Shown here piece by piece: positions 1-9,461 of a stretch of 64,000 nucleotides of DNA. Position numbers and translations under genes: made by a program. The DNA comes from Natronosalvus vescus. GTDB taxonomy: Archaea; Halobacteriota; Halobacteria; Halobacteriales; Natrialbaceae. Location: NCBI RefSeq assembly GCF_023973145.1, contig NZ_CP099546.1:806001-870000 (forward strand), given 5' to 3'. Every line of letters begins with the position of its first letter. The first letter of the stretch is position 1. Under the pieces are notes generated by a model, which was not told the DNA's origin, made no database searches, and worked only from the letters and a program-made list of their open reading frames with translations.

Positions 1-813
1 CGTCGCAGCCGGATTGGCGACGCCCTTTCCAGCGATATCGGGGGCGCTGCCGTGTACCGGTTCGAACAACCCGCCGCCGGGGCCGAGGTTGGCCGAGGGC
101 AACACGCCCAGCCCGCCGACGAGTCCCGCGGCGAGATCCGAGAGCACGTCGCCGGCGAGATTCGGCATGACCGCGAGTTCGAACGTCTCGGGGGTGAGAC
201 AGACGTGCGTCGCGAAGGCGTCCATGAGTACCTCTTCGGTCGGAACATCGTTCTCCTTGGCGACCGCGAGTACGGCGTCTCTGAACCGCCCGTCGGTCTC
301 GCGCATCACGTTCGCCTTGTGAACGACGTGCAGCGTCTCCACGTCGTGGGTTCTCGCGTACTCGCAGGCGAACTCGGCCAGCCGCGTCGCTGCCGACGTA
401 CTCGAGACGCGCGTCAGCGTCGAGAGGTCGTCACTTAGGCGTGTCTCGTGGCCAGCATAGACGCCTTCCGTGTTCTCACGCAGGATGACCAGATCCAGGT
501 CGGGACACAGCACGTCGGTTCCGGCGACCGCTCGAGCGGGCCGGACGTTGACGAAGGAGTCGATGGCGTTTCGCAGGGGGATGACGACGTCGGCCGCCGT
601 CTCGCCGACGGCACCCAGGAGGGTTGCATCAGCCCCCAGTACGGCCGTCCGCGTCTCCGCGGGGAGGGCCGTCCCCGTCCGCTCGCGAACGGCATCACCC
701 GCATCGACCTCGACGAACTCGAGATTGCCGACGGCCTCGAGCACGTCGACGGCCGCGGGGACGACCTCCTGGCCGACACCGTCGCCTGGGATGACGGCGA
801 TGCGGTCTGTCAT
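1..813 (-). CDS. Isocitrate/isopropylmalate dehydrogenase family protein (3' end outside window)
   Basis: This is an NAD(P)-dependent beta-decarboxylating dehydrogenase for a 2-hydroxyacid. About 271 residues are visible and the C-terminus lies beyond the left edge. I translated it by hand from the ATG at 813. It opens [18 protein letters not shown], has the substrate and metal motif [12 protein letters not shown] near the middle, and near the edge the nucleotide motif [23 protein letters not shown] resembles the isocitrate, homoisocitrate or tartrate branches more than classical LeuB, so the substrate is open. It starts 43 bases after the aldehyde dehydrogenase gene ends on the same strand, so a two-gene catabolic operon is likely. 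The family is secure, the substrate is not. Confidence 0.85.
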   Translation of the reverse strand, partial: MTDRIAVIPGDGVGQEVVPAAVDVLEAVGNLEFVEVDAGDAVRERTGTALPAETRTAVLGADATLLGAVGETAADVVIPLRNAIDSFVNVRPARAVAGTDVLCPDLDLVILRENTEGVYAGHETRLSDDLSTLTRVSSTSAATRLAEFACEYARTHDVETLHVVHKANVMRETDGRFRDAVLAVAKENDVPTEEVLMDAFATHVCLTPETFELAVMPNLAGDVLSDLAAGLVGGLGVLPSANLGPGGGLFEPVHGSAPDIAGKGVANPAAT

Positions 814-856
814 CCGAGAACCTCCCGTGGCGGTTCGATCGTTGCGATCCCGATCA

Positions 857-2329
857 TCAGGCACCCGGGAGGTTCCCGCCGCCGTCACCGATGTTGATGG
901 CGACGTTTTTCGACTGCACGTAGGACTCGAGCGCTTCCAGCCCCTTCTCCCGGCCGATTCCGCTCCGTTTGTAGCCGCCGAAGGGGGTCTGCTGAGTGTC
1001 GACGAACCAGTCGTTGACGTAGACGTTCCCGGCCTCGAGGCGACGTGCCAGGCGGCCCGCCCGGGAGACGTCGCTCGTGAATATCCCGGAGACGAGGCCG
1101 TAGTCGACGTCGTTCGCGATCTCGAGTGCCTCGGCTTCGGTGCTGAAGGGTATCACACAGAGCACGGGGCCGAAGATCTCCTCCTGGGCGATCCGCATCT
1201 CCGAGGAAACGTCGGTGAACACCGTCGGCGGAACGAAGTAGCCGCGGCGATCCGGCGGGGTGCCGCCGGTGGCGAGGGTCGCCCCCTCTGATTGCCCGAC
1301 GTCGATATAGCTCGTCACCTTCTCGTACTGCTCGGCGGAGGCGAGTGGCCCCATGTCGGCGTCTTCATCGCCGGGGGCGAGTTCGTAGTCGTCCGCGAGG
1401 GAGACGATCCGCTCGACGAACTCGTCGTAGACGGACTCGTGGATCAGGGCCCGGTCGGCGGCCGAACACACCTGTCCCGCGTTCGTGAAGATGGCCGTCG
1501 CGACCGTCTCAGCGGTTGCCTCGAGGTCGGCGTCCGGGAAGACGAGTGCCGGGTTCTTCCCACCGAGTTCGAGCGTGACGGGCGTGATCGTCTCGGCGGC
1601 CGTCCGCATGATGGTCTGGCCGGTCGGCACGCTGCCGGTGAAGGTGATCGTGTCGATCCCCTCGTGGGACGTGACGGCGGCCCCGGTCTCGCCACCGCCG
1701 GGGACGACGTTGATCAGGCCGTCCGGGACGTCCGTCTCCGCACACAGTTCCGCGAGGCGAAGGGAACTCAGCGGGGTCTGGGGGGCCGGTTTGAGGACGA
1801 CCGCGTTCCCGCCGACCAGCGCGGGTGCGGTGCCGCGGGCGAACAGGTTCCCGGGGAAGTTCCACGGCGTGATCTGGGCGCTCACCCCGTAGGGCTCTCG
1901 GATGGTGAAGTCGAGTTTATCGGGGCCGAGCGGGATGCTCCGTCCCTCGAGTTTGTCCGTAAACCCCGCGTAGTACTCGAAGTACCGGGCGGCGCTCTCG
2001 ATGTCGCTTTTCGCCTGGGAGAGCGGCTTCCCCTGATCGAGGCTCTCGAGGGCGGCCAGTTCGCCCAGGTGGTCGCGTATCTGCTGGCCGATCGCGTAGA
2101 CGAGCCGACCGCGCTCGGCCGGGGGCATCTCTCGCCACTCCGCGAACGCCTCGCGGGCCGCGGCGACGGCTGCGTCGACGTCCGGTTCCGTACACCGTGC
2201 AACGGTGGTGAACGCCTCCTCGGTGGCCGGATTCACCACCTCGTCGTAGCTGTCGTCCGCTGGCGGCGTCCACGCCCCGTCGATGAACGGGTCGTACGCC
2301 GACTCGAGGTCGAGGTCTCCTGGGTGCAT
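857..2329 (-). CDS. NAD(P)-dependent aldehyde dehydrogenase
   Basis: It oxidises an aldehyde to the acid with NAD(P)+ in the cytosol. The 490 residues are full length for the ALDH superfamily. Visible motifs are PWNFPG around residue 156 (Asn157 of the oxyanion hole), ELGGKNP with general base Glu254, and GQVCSA with catalytic Cys288. The sequence resembles the succinate-semialdehyde and betaine-aldehyde groups, but I cannot fix the substrate. The isocitrate/isopropylmalate-type dehydrogenase follows 43 bases downstream, so the two may act in one degradation route. The upstream 270 bases are AT-rich relative to the genome and hold the likely promoter. Confidence 0.93.
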   Translation of the reverse strand: MHPGDLDLESAYDPFIDGAWTPPADDSYDEVVNPATEEAFTTVARCTEPDVDAAVAAAREAFAEWREMPPAERGRLVYAIGQQIRDHLGELAALESLDQGKPLSQAKSDIESAARYFEYYAGFTDKLEGRSIPLGPDKLDFTIREPYGVSAQITPWNFPGNLFARGTAPALVGGNAVVLKPAPQTPLSSLRLAELCAETDVPDGLINVVPGGGETGAAVTSHEGIDTITFTGSVPTGQTIMRTAAETITPVTLELGGKNPALVFPDADLEATAETVATAIFTNAGQVCSAADRALIHESVYDEFVERIVSLADDYELAPGDEDADMGPLASAEQYEKVTSYIDVGQSEGATLATGGTPPDRRGYFVPPTVFTDVSSEMRIAQEEIFGPVLCVIPFSTEAEALEIANDVDYGLVSGIFTSDVSRAGRLARRLEAGNVYVNDWFVDTQQTPFGGYKRSGIGREKGLEALESYVQSKNVAINIGDGGGNLPGA

Positions 2330-2599
2330 GGTCGTCTCTTCCCCCCCAGCTATATCACTTCTTGGAAAATTGTACTTTTACTCACCAATGTTCTCTGGAT
2401 GGTGGTATACTAAGAAATGTTTTCTACGGGCTCATGAGAATGGGCTAATTATTTCATCGAATGGTGGCAACTGCCTTTGCAGTGACGGTGGCGTCCCGCC
2501 GAACGTACCCGAGTGGGCGGGACGGAGTCAGTCGATCCTCGCGGTCGAGTGACCATCCGAGTCGACGGTCATGTCGAGAGGTCGAGCACCCAAACTCGC

Positions 2600-3037
2600 T
2601 CACTCCCGAGGCGAATCGTCCTCGGGTACCTCCCGTTCGTAGGTCGTGATCGGTACCACGGTCGATCCAGCGGGTTCGCCGGTGATCGTCGCCGAGACGG
2701 TGGTCTCCTCGAGATCCGTGTTCGACTCGAGCGGCTCGTAGCCGTCGTCGGTTGCCACCGCGACGGCTACGTTGGTCGGACTTGCTCCCGGCGGCAGTGC
2801 CGAGGGGTCGTACGGCAGCTCGAGACGAAGCACGTCCAGTCCGCCGACGGTGTCGATGGCGTTCAGGTCGACGGGATCGCCCAGGGCACCCGGCGGGGCG
2901 TCGGCGTCGCTCTCGATGAGGGTGACGGCGTCGGGGACATCGTCGGCGATGAGCGAGAGTCTGGCGGTGTCCCCACCCGATTCCGGTTCCAGTGTGCTCT
3001 CGACGATTCGGTCTGAATCGTAGCCAGGGATCGTCAT
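2600..3037 (-). CDS. Conserved hypothetical acidic protein, beta-sandwich-like
   Basis: This is a 145-residue acidic protein that I do not recognise. It is rich in beta-type alternation and Val/Thr, and one stretch (LRLELPYDPSALPPGASPTN) looks like a domain found in secreted haloarchaeal surface proteins. There is no signal peptide, transmembrane segment or lipobox, so it would be cytosolic as read, or it is a fragment of a once larger exported protein. It stands alone between the aldehyde dehydrogenase promoter and a universal stress gene on the same strand. The ATG at 3037 is the only good start. Confidence 0.6.
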   Translation of the reverse strand: MTIPGYDSDRIVESTLEPESGGDTARLSLIADDVPDAVTLIESDADAPPGALGDPVDLNAIDTVGGLDVLRLELPYDPSALPPGASPTNVAVAVATDDGYEPLESNTDLEETTVSATITGEPAGSTVVPITTYEREVPEDDSPRE

Positions 3038-3154
3038 ACAGCCGATCCGGTCGCGACCCGCTAAAGCGTTGAGCCAGCCATCGCGTGCTTGCGGTCGGCT
3101 AATCGATTAGGCGTTGACTTCGTCCTCACGGCGCGGTGGCGTCGACGCCTCGAC

Positions 3155-3613
3155 TCACACTGAAAGCACGGGTTGGCTCGCGTACGAGAGCACGTACTCG
3201 GCGGCCTTCTCGAGTACCTCCGTGGGGGCGTCGGTGACGGACTCCCGTGGGAGGACGATGAAATCCGCGTCGATCGAATCCGCCGCGTCGAGAACGACGC
3301 TGCCGGGGTGGCGGGTTTTGATCGAGGGCGAGAAGCCGTGGGCGACGGAGGTCGTGTACGGGACGTCGTAGGCGTCGGTGACGCCGGCGACCTCCTCGAG
3401 GAAGCCCTGGGTGTTGTCGGCGACCTCCTGTTCGTCGACGACGCCCGAGTCCATTCCCTGGACGACCTCACGGCCGAGGACGAACAGGACGTGCACGGAG
3501 GCGTCGTAGCGGTCGGCGACGGCGACGGCGTACTCGACGGCGGTGGCTGAGTCCTCGCTGCCGTCCACGGGGGCGAGGACGGTTTCGACGCGGAACGGAT
3601 CGCTGACGTCCAT
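3155..3613 (-). CDS. Universal stress protein family, degenerate nucleotide site
   Basis: This 152-residue UspA-fold protein begins VETVLAPVDGSEDSATAVEYA at residues 9-29, the classical first strand and helix of the family. The ATP-binding stretch expected near the C-terminus, G-x2-G-x9-G-S/T, is absent; the region reads ESVTDAPTEVLEKAAEYVLS instead. It therefore looks like a non-nucleotide-binding Usp paralogue with an unknown partner. Another Usp gene lies 247 bases away in the divergent direction and keeps the motif. A T-rich TATA-like box sits about 33 bases upstream of the start. Confidence 0.85.
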   Translation of the reverse strand: MDVSDPFRVETVLAPVDGSEDSATAVEYAVAVADRYDASVHVLFVLGREVVQGMDSGVVDEQEVADNTQGFLEEVAGVTDAYDVPYTTSVAHGFSPSIKTRHPGSVVLDAADSIDADFIVLPRESVTDAPTEVLEKAAEYVLSYASQPVLSV

Positions 3614-3831
3614 ACCTCATCTGGGGATGCGGGGAGCAAAAAAACCCACTCACCGAGGGGCGAGTGTTGCTGCGGGTAGGCGTAGTGACTCCCCTCGTTC
3701 GAACCCCACCGCTCGAGTTCGACTCGCCGTTGGCGTCGACGATCATCGTTCGGTACGACGAGTGTCCTCGAGTGTAGGGGTTGTACAGGACTGCCCGCGT
3801 TCACCACCATTTCTCGAGCGAGTCGGGTGCG

Positions 3832-3837
3832 TTTATA
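3832..3837 (+). promoter_or_regulatory. TATA box of the second universal stress gene
   Basis: TTTATA is centred about 26 bases before the ATG at 3861. This spacing puts transcription start at or next to the start codon, so the mRNA is probably leaderless, as is common in haloarchaea. Confidence 0.6.
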
Positions 3838-3860
3838 CGCTCCGACGAGAATGGTGAAGC

Positions 3861-4319
3861 ATGTTCGATACGGTCGTCGTCGCAACGGACGGCTCAGAGA
3901 GCGTCGAACGAGCGGTCGACGTCGCGCTGGATCTGGCGGGCCGGTTCGGGGCCGACGTACACGCCCTCTCGGTCGTCGACGCCGGCGAGGTAGACGCATC
4001 ACCGGAACAGCTCCGCGAGGAACTCCGAACCGCCCTCGAGACCCACGCCGAGGGCGCCCTCTCGAAAATCCGCGATCAGGCCGGCCCCGGCATTACGACT
4101 GCCGTCCGCGAGGGGCGACCCGCGCCGGAGATCAGTACCTACGCGCGGGAGGTCCACGCCGATGTCATCGTCACCGGCACCCGCGGTCGTCACGGCGAGA
4201 ACCGATTGTTACTCGGGAGCGTCGCCGAACGCATCGTGCGAACCTCACCGATTCCCGTCTTGACGGTGCGTCAACTCCCGGACGAGGAACCGGCGAGTGA
4301 CGCCGATGCAGTCGCCTGA
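3861..4319 (+). CDS. Universal stress protein, ATP-binding type
   Basis: This 152-residue UspA-family protein has an intact nucleotide motif: GTRGRHGENRLLLGS fits G-x2-G-x9-G-S. The N-terminus MFDTVVVATDGSESVERAVD is the standard Usp first strand. It probably forms a cytosolic dimer that binds ATP or another nucleotide under stress. The start is supported by a TATA box 26 bases upstream. It is divergent from the degenerate Usp gene at 3155-3613. The last ten residues form a short acidic tail. Confidence 0.92.
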   Translation: MFDTVVVATDGSESVERAVDVALDLAGRFGADVHALSVVDAGEVDASPEQLREELRTALETHAEGALSKIRDQAGPGITTAVREGRPAPEISTYAREVHADVIVTGTRGRHGENRLLLGSVAERIVRTSPIPVLTVRQLPDEEPASDADAVA

Positions 4320-4474
4320 TTCGGATCCTTACCCACTCGTTTATATTTTCTCTCGTGCGTCACACACTCGAGCACTACCCAACCGCTACGCCACTCGAGT
4401 TCTGCGACGAGCCACTTGAGTCAGCCCACTCGAGAGACCGGCGGTTACTTCCCCCCAGACTACACAGACACCGT

Positions 4475-5737
4475 ATGGACGAGGATCTCATTTCGAGTTC
4501 GAATCTCCCGCTCGCCCGGAAATCCGTCATCCCTGGCACCGGGTTCTTTCTCCCGGACGACGTCGAGGACGGCCTCGAGGAGAAGGAGGCACAGGCGGCC
4601 CTCGCCGGTGCGGATGTCGCCGTAATCGCCGACGCCGACGCCGATGGCCTTGCCTGTGTGGCACTCATTCGGGAGGCCTACGACGACGTGCAGGTGGTAC
4701 CGGAACCACCCGTTGACGACGAGGAGATGGACGACGCAGCGGACGTGGAGGCAATCACCGAGTCGACTGACGCGGGGACGGACGTTCCCCCCGAACCGGA
4801 ACCTGACGTCGACCCGCTCGAGGAACCCGAGCCGACCCCCCACCGCGTCGCCTTGCTCCCGGCAAGCCCCCACAACGTCGAGGACACCATCCAGCGGGTC
4901 GCCGACTACGCTAACCCGGGGATCGACTGCTACGTGTGTGACCTCTGTCCGGACAAGTACGAGTACGTCGAGACCGAACTCGAGGCGCTGCTCGAGGTTG
5001 TCGACGATGTCTCGTGGTACGACCACCATCAGTGGGACGAGGACGTCGCCGAGGCCGTCAGGGAGGCGGGCGTCGACCTCGTCGTCGGCGACTCGGAAGA
5101 GGAGTGTACCGCGGACGTGGCGCTTCGCTCCCTCGCGTACGACTTCGACGAGCGTTTCGAGACGCTGGCGGCGGTCACCCGTGACCACGACCTCTGGCTG
5201 CGCGAGGATCCGCGTAGCGACGACCTGGCGGATTACGCCTACTGGACGGATGCGGCGGAGTACGTCGAAGTCGTCAGGGAGTACGGCGTCGACCTCCCCG
5301 AGTGGGTGCAGGCATTCCTCACCGAACGACGAGTCGAGAAGCAAGGGCTCATCGACCGGGCCGTCGCTCGCGCGGAGTTCCGCGAGGTCGGCGGCTACAC
5401 CGTCGGCGTCACCTACGGCCGCTGTTCACAGAACGAGGTTGCCGAAGCCATGCGCGAACAGGATGCTGACGCGTCGGTGATCGTCAAACCGGCTGGTTCA
5501 GCCTCCATTCGGGGCACCGACGCCTTCGAGCGCTGTCACGAGGTGGCGGGGCGGCTCAACGGCGGTGGCCACCCGAAGGCTGCAGGCTGTAAACCAGACA
5601 TCTACGACGACATGCTGGATTACGCCCAGCACTGGACGACCCGCGGCGCGGTCGCCAAGCAAGTGATTCTCGACGCGTTCGAAGCGGTGCTCGAGGAAGC
5701 GGACGAGGTCGACGGGAGCGACGAATCCGAAAACTGA
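4475..5737 (+). CDS. DHH-family phosphoesterase (RecJ-like)
   Basis: This 420-residue DHH/DHHA1 phosphoesterase would hydrolyse phosphodiester bonds of nucleic acid or a dinucleotide with Mn2+. Motif I is VIADADADG at residues 50-58. The DHH signature WYDHHQW is near residue 181, and the DHHA1 motif GGGHPKAAG is near residue 362. A very acidic, proline-rich insert around residues 90-120 separates the first strands. I chose the ATG at 4475 because the protein aligns from there. An in-frame GTG at 4355 would add 40 unlikely residues, and a TATA box at about 4338-4349 would give a leader near 100 bases. It could be a GAN/RecJ-type exonuclease or a nano-RNase. Confidence 0.88.
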   Translation: MDEDLISSSNLPLARKSVIPGTGFFLPDDVEDGLEEKEAQAALAGADVAVIADADADGLACVALIREAYDDVQVVPEPPVDDEEMDDAADVEAITESTDAGTDVPPEPEPDVDPLEEPEPTPHRVALLPASPHNVEDTIQRVADYANPGIDCYVCDLCPDKYEYVETELEALLEVVDDVSWYDHHQWDEDVAEAVREAGVDLVVGDSEEECTADVALRSLAYDFDERFETLAAVTRDHDLWLREDPRSDDLADYAYWTDAAEYVEVVREYGVDLPEWVQAFLTERRVEKQGLIDRAVARAEFREVGGYTVGVTYGRCSQNEVAEAMREQDADASVIVKPAGSASIRGTDAFERCHEVAGRLNGGGHPKAAGCKPDIYDDMLDYAQHWTTRGAVAKQVILDAFEAVLEEADEVDGSDESEN

Positions 5738-5997
5738 GCCGATCGACCCCGTTTCGTGGATCGATTTACTGTTCACTTTCTATAGTATATTGGTGCAAAA
5801 ACGGTAGTATTGGAACGACGATAATGCGGATAGCGACTCGAGTACGAACCGGCCACACTTTCGCCCGACGCGAAACGAACTGCCGGTAGTGGATCACCGG
5901 ATCGATCGAACTGCATCGATCCGTAACCACCCGTGGCTCGAGGAGCGGGAGATAGCGATCTGATGGAAAACAGCCCCCAAACGCCTCAAAAATGGTG

Positions 5998-6576
5998 CTA
6001 CGGTGCTTCGCTCGTCTCGATGGAGAACTCCCCGCGCGGGTAGGCGACGCAGGTGAGGACGTACCCCTCCGACATCTCGTTCTCGTCGAGCATCTGCTGG
6101 TCGTCGTGTTCGACGAGTTCGTTCGCGTCGCCGGAGATTTTCCCGGAACAGGAGACACAGCTCCCCTCGCGGCAGGCGTACGGCAGATCCCAGCCCTGTT
6201 CTTCGCCCTGGTCGAGCAGCGGCTCGTTGTTGGCCACTTCGATCGTCTCGCCCTCCTTGACGAACTCGACTTCGTAGTACTCGATCTCGTCCTCGGGAAT
6301 GTCGCCGGGGCCGGATTCGGCTTCGGCCTCGCCGCCTTCCTCGAGTTCCGCGCCGGCTTCGCCACCGCCGACGGCTGCGACCGCTCCACCGCCACCGATC
6401 GCGCGGTTCATCGGCTCCGGAAAGTCGGTCTCGGGAACGCTCTGTGCACGGTGCTCGAGTACCTCCTGGGTGAGATCCTCGGTCGGGCGCCACGGGGTGC
6501 CGCGGGTGAAATGAAGGACGACTGCCCCCACGGTCAGGGCGATCCCGATAATGAGCCCGATCTGGCTATAGTCCAT
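5998..6576 (-). CDS. Membrane-anchored [2Fe-2S] ferredoxin
   Basis: This 192-residue protein carries electrons through a plant-type [2Fe-2S] cluster. Residues 6-24 form one membrane helix (IGLIIGIALTVGAVVLHFT), followed by a Gly/Glu-rich flexible linker (about 60-95) and a ferredoxin domain. Cluster ligands are Cys135, Cys140, Cys143 (CREGSCVSC) and Cys176. The acidic, helix-inserted style matches halophilic ferredoxins. The ferredoxin domain follows the helix, so it faces the cytoplasm if the positive-inside rule holds. A TATA-like ATAAAT about 27 bases upstream indicates a leaderless mRNA. The redox partner is not encoded next to it. Confidence 0.9.
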   Translation of the reverse strand: MDYSQIGLIIGIALTVGAVVLHFTRGTPWRPTEDLTQEVLEHRAQSVPETDFPEPMNRAIGGGGAVAAVGGGEAGAELEEGGEAEAESGPGDIPEDEIEYYEVEFVKEGETIEVANNEPLLDQGEEQGWDLPYACREGSCVSCSGKISGDANELVEHDDQQMLDENEMSEGYVLTCVAYPRGEFSIETSEAP

Positions 6577-6653
6577 ATGCGAGGGATTTGGGTGCAGTGA
6601 TTTATGTGTGTTGCTCTTTGATCGGCAGCTTGCTCAGAATCAGTTGGCCGATT

Positions 6654-7553
6654 TCACTCCCGGCGCTGTACTTCGTGACGACCGAAGCCATAGCGCATGC
6701 GGTTGGCCAGACGCCGCGAGAACCGCCCGTCGTCGGCTCGAGAGCCAAATCGCTCGGAGAGCGCGGTGTAGATGAGCGGCAGCGGCACCTCCTGGGCGAG
6801 CCCCTCCTGGACTGTCCAGGTGCCCGTCGAGCCGCCTTCGATCCGGTCGGCGACGTCGCCGAGGTCGGTGCCTTCCTCACGGAATGCCTCCTCACAGAGT
6901 TCGAGCAGCCACGAGCGGATGACCGCGCCGTTGTTCCACACTGAGGCAACGGCCTCGAGGTCGAGGTCGTAGCGGCCCTCGTGGAGCAGTTCGAACCCCT
7001 CGCCGTAGGCTTGCATCAGCGCGTACTCGACCCCGTTGTGTACCATCTTGACGTAGTGTCCCGAGCCGGCCGGCCCCATCCGGGCGTGGCCATCCGGGCC
7101 GGTTGCGACGGCGTCGAACGCCGGCTCGAGTTCCTCGTAGGCCCACTCGGGGCCGCCGATCATGAGGGAAAAGCCAAGTTCCGCACCGGCGGGGCCGCCC
7201 GACGTGCCACAGTCGAGATACGCCGCCGGGCAGGCCTCCGCGCGACGAACGGACTCCTCGTAGTAGGAGTTCCCCCCGTCGACGACGACGTCGTCTGCCT
7301 CGATGAGGGGTTCGAGTTCCTCGAGGGTCGCATCGACCGGCGCACCGGCGGGCACCATCAACCAGAGGCGCTTCTCGCTGCCGAGGTGGTCACACAGCTC
7401 CGCGATGGAGTCCGCGGGGGTCGCGCCTGCCGCCGCGGCGGCCTCGATTGCCGCCTCGTCGAGGTCGAACGCCACGACGTCGTGACCGGCCGCGAGGACG
7501 CGGTCGACGACGATCTGGCCCATCCGTCCGAGTCCGATTACGCCGAGTTCCAT
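6654..7553 (-). CDS. gnd: 6-phosphogluconate dehydrogenase (decarboxylating), short form
   Basis: It oxidatively decarboxylates 6-phosphogluconate to ribulose 5-phosphate with NAD(P)+ in the pentose phosphate pathway. The 299 residues match the short YqeC-type form rather than the 470-residue enteric enzyme. Motifs are GLGRMG at residues 6-11 (dinucleotide fold), DCGTSGGPAGAE in the substrate site and KMVHNGVEYALMQ with the catalytic Lys. I chose the ATG at 7553 because the Rossmann strand begins there; an upstream in-frame extension of 61 residues is low-complexity and unlike the family. A TATA-like ATAAAC near 7620 would leave a leader of about 40 bases. Confidence 0.92.
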   Translation of the reverse strand: MELGVIGLGRMGQIVVDRVLAAGHDVVAFDLDEAAIEAAAAAGATPADSIAELCDHLGSEKRLWLMVPAGAPVDATLEELEPLIEADDVVVDGGNSYYEESVRRAEACPAAYLDCGTSGGPAGAELGFSLMIGGPEWAYEELEPAFDAVATGPDGHARMGPAGSGHYVKMVHNGVEYALMQAYGEGFELLHEGRYDLDLEAVASVWNNGAVIRSWLLELCEEAFREEGTDLGDVADRIEGGSTGTWTVQEGLAQEVPLPLIYTALSERFGSRADDGRFSRRLANRMRYGFGRHEVQRRE

Positions 7554-7786
7554 GGCCAGTGGTGCGCGCGGATGTGTGGTAGGGGTTGCGGTTTCCGGGA
7601 GCGACTCGCTGCTCGATGCGTTTATGGGAGCGCCTACTGGAACACCTCTCGAAGGATACGGGGACGTCGTGTCCGACAGTGCTAGGTGGTGCTGGATCAG
7701 TGGTGGCAGTGCAGCTACCATCCGGAGTCGTGACACGACACGCCAGCAACTGGTGTCGGGTGGTGGGTGGCGCTGGAACGCGGGAG

Positions 7787-8077
7787 TCAGGGCGACCCGA
7801 CGCGTTCACAGCCCGTGATCGCGTCCGCCACGTCGTCCGATAACTCGGTGTCTCGAGGTGTGTCCGGTTCCGGCTCAGGTTTCGGCCGATCCGATTTCGG
7901 TTCCAGTTCCGGTTTTGGTCTCGAGTACGTGGTCGTTCCAGCGGCGTACAGCCGCTGGTGGAGGTCGTTGACGATCGCAGCCGCCGTGTAGCCACATCGG
8001 CTGCACACCGTCTCGCCTGCTCGCCCATCCCATTCGAGCCTGTGTTCTCCGGCGTCACAGGCCGATTCCGTCCCCAT
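7787..8077 (-). CDS. Small zinc-finger protein with charged tail
   Basis: This is a 96-residue protein. Its first half carries a probable zinc site: Cys8, His13, then CSRC, in the order C-x4-H-x12-C-x2-C. The second half is a low-complexity Lys/Pro/Glu tail (RPKPELEPKSDRPKPEPEP). Small one-zinc-finger proteins of this type are numerous in haloarchaea, and their targets are mostly unknown. I chose the ATG at 8077; another in-frame ATG lies two codons upstream at 8083. It stands alone on the minus strand between gnd and a lipoprotein gene. Confidence 0.7.
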   Translation of the reverse strand: MGTESACDAGEHRLEWDGRAGETVCSRCGYTAAAIVNDLHQRLYAAGTTTYSRPKPELEPKSDRPKPEPEPDTPRDTELSDDVADAITGCERVGSP

Positions 8078-8250
8078 GAGCATCGATCTGGGGTGGGTCG
8101 ACCTTAGCTGTTCGCCAACCTCGAGACCACGTAGGCGATTACTTCAGAGTAAGTCGATTCGGCTCAGTAACTGGCTCACGAACGTCGGGGCTCGGCGATT
8201 CGAATGGCTCCCACACCGTTCATCCGGCGACCCTACCGACCCCTTCACTC

Positions 8251-8907
8251 TCAGTGTTCGACGCCCTCGATCATCCGTAGAACTGTCTCCGACTCGGTCT
8301 CGATCCCTAGCGGTCGTGGGTAGACGGCGACCCCGATCACGAAGTCGTCGCCGTGGGCCACGGGTTCGGTGAGCTGGAGGGTAACCGGCATCGAGAGCCC
8401 CTGCTCGAGGAAAGTCGCTCGAGCGTGGTAGCGAACCAGTGGTGTCGACGAACCGAGGACGGTCACGGACGTCTCGTCGACTCGAGACACGTCCCGAACG
8501 TCTCCGTAGTGATCCTGGATCAACTCGACCAGGTCGTCGGTGTCGTAGTCGCCGACGGGATTGAACGTCCGGCCGAGTAGCGACACTTGCGGCGTGGTCA
8601 ACACGACGACGACGGCGGCCTGTGCTCGGGTGAGGCCGAGGTCGTCGAGCGCCACTGCCCGGTCGTACTCTGCGTACCAGTTTCGGGCTTCGATGGTTCG
8701 CTCGAAACCGAATCGGCCGACCGTCTCCTGGATGACGAGCTCTTCGACGGTTCGCTCGGCGTAGCCGGTCGTCGAGAGGACGTCCGGTGAGATGGTCGCC
8801 GCAGACGACGAGAGGACGTCACCGGAACGCTCGAGACAGCCGGCACTGACGGCTACTACGCCCGTGCCAGTTGCTGCCAGAAACTGTCGTCGCGACGTGA
8901 ACGTCAT
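8251..8907 (-). CDS. Tat-exported lipoprotein, DUF6517-like
   Basis: This 218-residue surface lipoprotein has a twin-arginine signal (TSRRQFLAAT, Arg6-Arg7) and a lipobox ending at Cys24 (AVSAGC). The mature part has mixed alpha/beta character with no enzyme motif that I know. I believe the family is the haloarchaeal DUF6517 group, but that is from memory. I chose the ATG at 8907 because it places the twin arginines close to the N-terminus; the longer in-frame start adds nine residues. The role on the outer face of the membrane is unknown. Confidence 0.75.
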   Translation of the reverse strand: MTFTSRRQFLAATGTGVVAVSAGCLERSGDVLSSSAATISPDVLSTTGYAERTVEELVIQETVGRFGFERTIEARNWYAEYDRAVALDDLGLTRAQAAVVVVLTTPQVSLLGRTFNPVGDYDTDDLVELIQDHYGDVRDVSRVDETSVTVLGSSTPLVRYHARATFLEQGLSMPVTLQLTEPVAHGDDFVIGVAVYPRPLGIETESETVLRMIEGVEH

Positions 8908-9461
8908 CACCAGAGGCAGGTGCCGAGCCAGCAAATCCCCTTCGGTTTCGGCGAGTCGCGTTCGTCGGGGTTCTGTCGTGTTGCGGTGGGGTTACTGGTA
9001 CGTGGTCTCGAGAGCGTCGATACGGTACTCTATCGACCAGGGTTTGTAGGCCGACGATGGCGTGACTACAGGCTGATCGACGTCGTGAAAAAGCAACGGT
9101 GTACGCGATCCCCCCAGGATCGCCCGTTGTGATGGTGGATTTCCCCCATTGCGCGCCCACGTCCGCCGAACTCCAGCAACCTGTGGTCGCGGCGGTCGTG
9201 GTGAGCAGCATCCTGCCTAACGTGCTGCTAACGGCTCCTACCATGGAGTGGCATATAATTGTACATGATTGTCAGTCGGCGCGGTAGATGGCTGAACTGT
9301 TCACAACGGATGCCTGAAGACGACGCTGTCGAGGCATGGACAGCTTGAATGTCCAGCTCTTGGATACGAGGGGCGCTGCAATCCAGTGATTGCTTCGATT
9401 GACAATGTTCTCGACGTCTGTTGAAACCGTTCGTCACGGCAATTCAATCTTCGTCGGGGAG
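8908..9461. other. 554-base stretch without a supported gene
   Basis: No convincing gene lies between the lipoprotein start and the end of argF. Open frames here are short and lack promoters or family features. The part from about 9230 to 9440 is less GC-rich than its surroundings. Its minus-strand frame is Gln/Ser/His-rich and unlike the acidic native proteins, so it may be a decayed insertion. I could not match it to a named element. Confidence 0.45.

Noticed and set aside
4460-5344. Minus-strand frame of 294 codons opposite the DHH phosphoesterase
   Set aside because: The plus-strand gene has DADAD, DHH and GGGHPKAAG motifs; the antisense frame has none.
9228-9437. 69-codon minus-strand ORF as a real gene
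   Set aside because: It has no promoter, an amino acid composition unlike neighbours, and no motif; kept only as a possible decayed fragment.
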